A DNA stretch of 17,765 nucleotides from Sulfurimonas sp. Its GTDB lineage: Bacteria > Campylobacterota > Campylobacteria > Campylobacterales > Sulfurimonadaceae. The stretch covers positions 1 to 17,765 of the forward strand of contig DAOVJL010000003.1 in assembly GCA_030673275.1 (NCBI GenBank). Reading direction: 5' to 3'. The notes beneath the pieces were generated by a model that did not search any database, had not been told where the DNA came from, and saw only the letters and a program-made list of their open reading frames with translations. The position numbers and the translations under genes were made by a program. Shown here one piece after another: positions 15,462-17,765 of this stretch (within the stretch, counting starts at the first letter, position 1; every line of letters begins with the position of its first letter).

Positions 15462-16673
15462 ATGAATGTGATTAATATTTCTAAACAAAAGATACTTGAT
15501 AATAAAAAACAATTATACGCTTATGAGCTTGTTTTTAAGGATAGTTCAAATCACACGACCGGTTTTTCAACCAGCGTTGTAGGAACAGCGAAATTGATTA
15601 TAAGTTCTATCACCAGTAAAGAGTTAGATAAATTATTAGGTCGCAGGACCGTAGCTTTTATAAATGTTGATGAAAGTACTTTATTAAAAGGCATCTTAGA
15701 TGTTTTGGACAATGATAGATTTATTTTAAATATACTAGAAGATATAGATTTAACAGAAAAAGTTATTGCTAAAATAATCCAATATAAAAAAAGAGGGTTT
15801 AGATTATCTCTGGAGCATTTTGATTCAAGTGCTGAGATGATTACAAAATTTAGTAGACTGTTTAATTACATTGATATAATAAAAATGGATATAGTACTCT
15901 CTGAGCCCAAAAATTTAGAAAAAGTTATGGCAAAGTTTAAAGGTACAAGAATCAAATTGTTAGCCCAAAACATTGAAACAAATGAAGATTTTCACAAATA
16001 TTTAGCTATGGGTTTTGATTATTTTCAAGGCTTCTATTTAGATAAACCAGAAACAATAGAAATAATCGGTTCAAAAGAGCCCGCTCAATTTATAATAATA
16101 CAGTTGATTAAAATTATAAAAGATAATAATACTACTGAACAATTAGAATTTTTTATAAAAAAACAACCTGATCTGTCTTTTAAACTTGTTGAGTTTTTTA
16201 ATAATTCCAAAAAATTCAATGTAAACATTGAGTCTATAACTCAAGTGATTACTTTAATGGGAAGAGAAAAATTATTAAGATGGTTAATGGTATATTTATA
16301 CTCTGAAGTTTCTCAAAACTCAGCATCTCAAACCATATTGACACTGGCTATAAAAAGAGCAGAAAGAATGGAAGCGGATGCTAATCCTGTAAATAAAGAC
16401 AAAGCCTATTTAGCCGGTATGTTTTCAATGCTAAGTTCTATTTTTGAAACAGATATTAAAGAGTTAATGAATCATATAAAAATGGACAAAGATATCACAT
16501 CTTTAGTCCTCGAGAAAAAAGGGATTTTTGCTTCTAGTTTAATTAGAGCAGAAGAAGCAGAAAAAAATTATTTAAGAAAAGTAATGATGGCTAATTTTGA
16601 TAAACTTGATACTACTGATTTAATTTATACATTGGAAGACGGTGGAGTTGAAATTGACAAAAGTAAACTTTAG
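15462..16673 (+). CDS. EAL-HDOD domain signalling protein (YuxH family), probably inactive as phosphodiesterase
   Basis: The 403-residue soluble protein has an N-terminal EAL-like domain (about 1-200) and a C-terminal HDOD domain (about 205-390; PDLSFKLVEFFNNS, then SITQVITLMGREKLLRWL). In the EAL domain YEL (21-23), Asn68, Glu93, the Lys141/Asp143 pair and FDYFQGF (185-191) remain. The metal-binding DDFG is replaced by EHFD (118-121), and the AExVE motif reads AQNIET, losing its first Glu. It is therefore probably not a c-di-GMP phosphodiesterase but a sensor or adaptor; members of this architecture regulate motility and biofilm. It sits beside a cytochrome gene, with its own TATAAT and AAGGA. 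Target unknown. Confidence 0.85.
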   Translation: MNVINISKQKILDNKKQLYAYELVFKDSSNHTTGFSTSVVGTAKLIISSITSKELDKLLGRRTVAFINVDESTLLKGILDVLDNDRFILNILEDIDLTEKVIAKIIQYKKRGFRLSLEHFDSSAEMITKFSRLFNYIDIIKMDIVLSEPKNLEKVMAKFKGTRIKLLAQNIETNEDFHKYLAMGFDYFQGFYLDKPETIEIIGSKEPAQFIIIQLIKIIKDNNTTEQLEFFIKKQPDLSFKLVEFFNNSKKFNVNIESITQVITLMGREKLLRWLMVYLYSEVSQNSASQTILTLAIKRAERMEADANPVNKDKAYLAGMFSMLSSIFETDIKELMNHIKMDKDITSLVLEKKGIFASSLIRAEEAEKNYLRKVMMANFDKLDTTDLIYTLEDGGVEIDKSKL

Positions 16674-16700
16674 GGCACCTCTAATTAATTAAGCCTTTTA

Positions 16701-16709
16701 TGCTAAAAT
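16701..16709 (+). promoter_or_regulatory. Extended -10 element for coaBC
   Basis: TGCTAAAAT is an extended -10 (TGN plus TAAAAT), 24 bases upstream of the coaBC ATG in the 60-base gap after the EAL-HDOD gene. No strong -35 is seen. Confidence 0.4.
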
Positions 16710-16733
16710 ACGACAAATATTACAAGGTTTGTT

Positions 16734-17765
16734 ATGCTTATTCCATCAGATTTATTAAAAGACAAAAAGATACTTTTAGGTGTAACCGGTTCGATTGCAA
16801 TATACAAGTCACTTGATCTTATTAGACTTTTTGTAAAAGCAGGTGCAGAGGTCAAAGTTGTTATGAGTGAATCTGCTAAAAAATTTGTAACTCCTCTTAC
16901 TTTTGAGGCTATCTCTTCAAACCAAGTACTCGATGACACCAACGAATCATGGGCAAATGATCACAATCATATTAAAACCGGAGAATGGGCAGATCTGTTT
17001 GTTATAGCTCCTGCGACCGCAAATACCATAGCTAAGCTTGCGAATGCAATTGCTGACAATATGCTTTTACAGACAGCTTTAGCATATCCGCATGCCAAAA
17101 TACTTGCACCATCTGCAAATACAAATATGCTTGAAAATCCAATAACAAAAGCCAATTTAAAAATGCTCTCTATTGCGAACTATCAAATAATTGATACACA
17201 AACAAAAGAGCTTGCTTGTAAAACAACCGGTGATGGTGCAATGGCTGAGCCGTTAGAAGTTTTTTGGCACTGTGCAAAAGCTCTGCTTAAAGATGATTTT
17301 TGGGAAAATAGAAGAGTTATAGTTACCGGTGGCGGAACAATTGAAAAGATAGATGATGTAAGATATTTATCTAACTACTCAAGTGGGAAGATGGCTTCAT
17401 CTTTAGCTACAGCTCTTTACTGCAAGGGTGCAGATGTAAACCTAATCTCTACAAAATTTGATGAAGATTTACCACAAGATTTATACACTATAGATGTAAA
17501 GAGCTCAGATGAGATGCTTGAATATCTAACTGACTCTATTCGCGTTGCTAAAAAAGGAAAACTCTCCAAGGCAACTCTTATGAGAGATGAGCAGATTCAC
17601 TTGATTCAAAAGAAACCATATCTCTTTATGGCAGCTGCAATCAGTGACTATGTTCCAGCCTTTGCACAAGAGGGGAAACTAAAAAAAGAAGCGCTTGGCA
17701 ATGAGTGGGATTTGAAACTAAAACAAAATATAGATATTTTGGATTCTATTGATAAAACGGATATA
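16734..17765 (+). CDS. coaBC: Phosphopantothenoylcysteine decarboxylase / synthetase CoaBC, 3' end cut by the window
   Basis: CoaBC joins cysteine to 4'-phosphopantothenate (CoaB, CTP-dependent) and then decarboxylates the product (CoaC, FMN-dependent), two steps of coenzyme A synthesis. The open frame runs 344 codons from the ATG at 16734 (AAGG at 6-base spacing) to the last base; the family is about 400 residues. The CoaC half shows LLGVTGSIAIYKSLDLIR, NHIKTGEWADLFVIAPATAN with the catalytic His, PSANTNML in place of the usual PxMNxxM, and LACKTTGDGAMAEP with the active-site Cys. The CoaB half shows TGGGTIEKIDDVRYLSNYSS, then GKMA, and AAAISDY. The last part of the CoaB domain lies beyond the window. 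Confidence 0.95.
   Translation, partial: MLIPSDLLKDKKILLGVTGSIAIYKSLDLIRLFVKAGAEVKVVMSESAKKFVTPLTFEAISSNQVLDDTNESWANDHNHIKTGEWADLFVIAPATANTIAKLANAIADNMLLQTALAYPHAKILAPSANTNMLENPITKANLKMLSIANYQIIDTQTKELACKTTGDGAMAEPLEVFWHCAKALLKDDFWENRRVIVTGGGTIEKIDDVRYLSNYSSGKMASSLATALYCKGADVNLISTKFDEDLPQDLYTIDVKSSDEMLEYLTDSIRVAKKGKLSKATLMRDEQIHLIQKKPYLFMAAAISDYVPAFAQEGKLKKEALGNEWDLKLKQNIDILDSIDKTDI

Noticed and set aside
16703..17155. Two minus-strand ORFs of 79 and 62 codons at the right end
   Set aside because: They lie opposite the coaBC reading frame, which carries clear catalytic motifs and runs to the window edge.
1..17765. CRISPR array, tRNA or rRNA genes, insertion sequences, prophage genes
   Set aside because: I saw no regularly spaced repeats, no cloverleaf or rRNA core sequences, and no transposase, integrase or phage protein in any frame.

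Overview
The window looks like a chromosomal segment of a free-living, flagellated, AT-rich member of the Campylobacterota (Sulfurimonas-like). This is inferred from the low GC content, from motility and electron-transfer genes, and from two gene blocks that I recall as conserved in Campylobacter and Helicobacter: aroB / MscS / MiaB-like / FtsH-like, and fliP / glmU / coaBC. No database comparison was possible.

Layout. The 3' end of an unrecognised + strand gene (1-219) meets a long minus-strand series that runs leftward from about 12.9 kb to 0.25 kb. In transcription order this is: a flagellar stator pair and export gate (motA, motB, fliP, joined by TAATG stop/start overlaps); trmA and a secreted SH3-like protein (also joined by TAATG); a TrkA-domain protein; aroB overlapping a mechanosensitive channel; mtaB overlapping an FtsH-like AAA+ ATPase, which overlaps bioV; and finally mogA. 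A divergent promoter region at about 12.89-13.03 kb starts the + strand series: glmU, a multihaem cytochrome c, a degenerate EAL-HDOD protein, and coaBC, which is cut by the window end.

How the genes work together. Most of the content is housekeeping: cofactors (molybdenum cofactor, biotin, coenzyme A), the shikimate pathway, UDP-GlcNAc, and tRNA modification. Motility genes and one respiratory cytochrome are added to this. The stator resembles sodium-type PomAB more than the proton-type MotAB of Campylobacter and Helicobacter. The FtsH-like ATPase keeps its ATPase motifs but has lost the HExxH zinc-protease site.

The most unusual stretch is the non-coding gap at 780-1066. It can fold into a dense series of hairpins and a three-way junction. 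Two consecutive hairpins present the same AGGA apical loop closed by CA/TG, which matches the known CsrA recognition element. It may be a CsrA-binding or sequestering RNA, a structured leader, or a copy of a dispersed palindromic element; the sequence alone does not decide.
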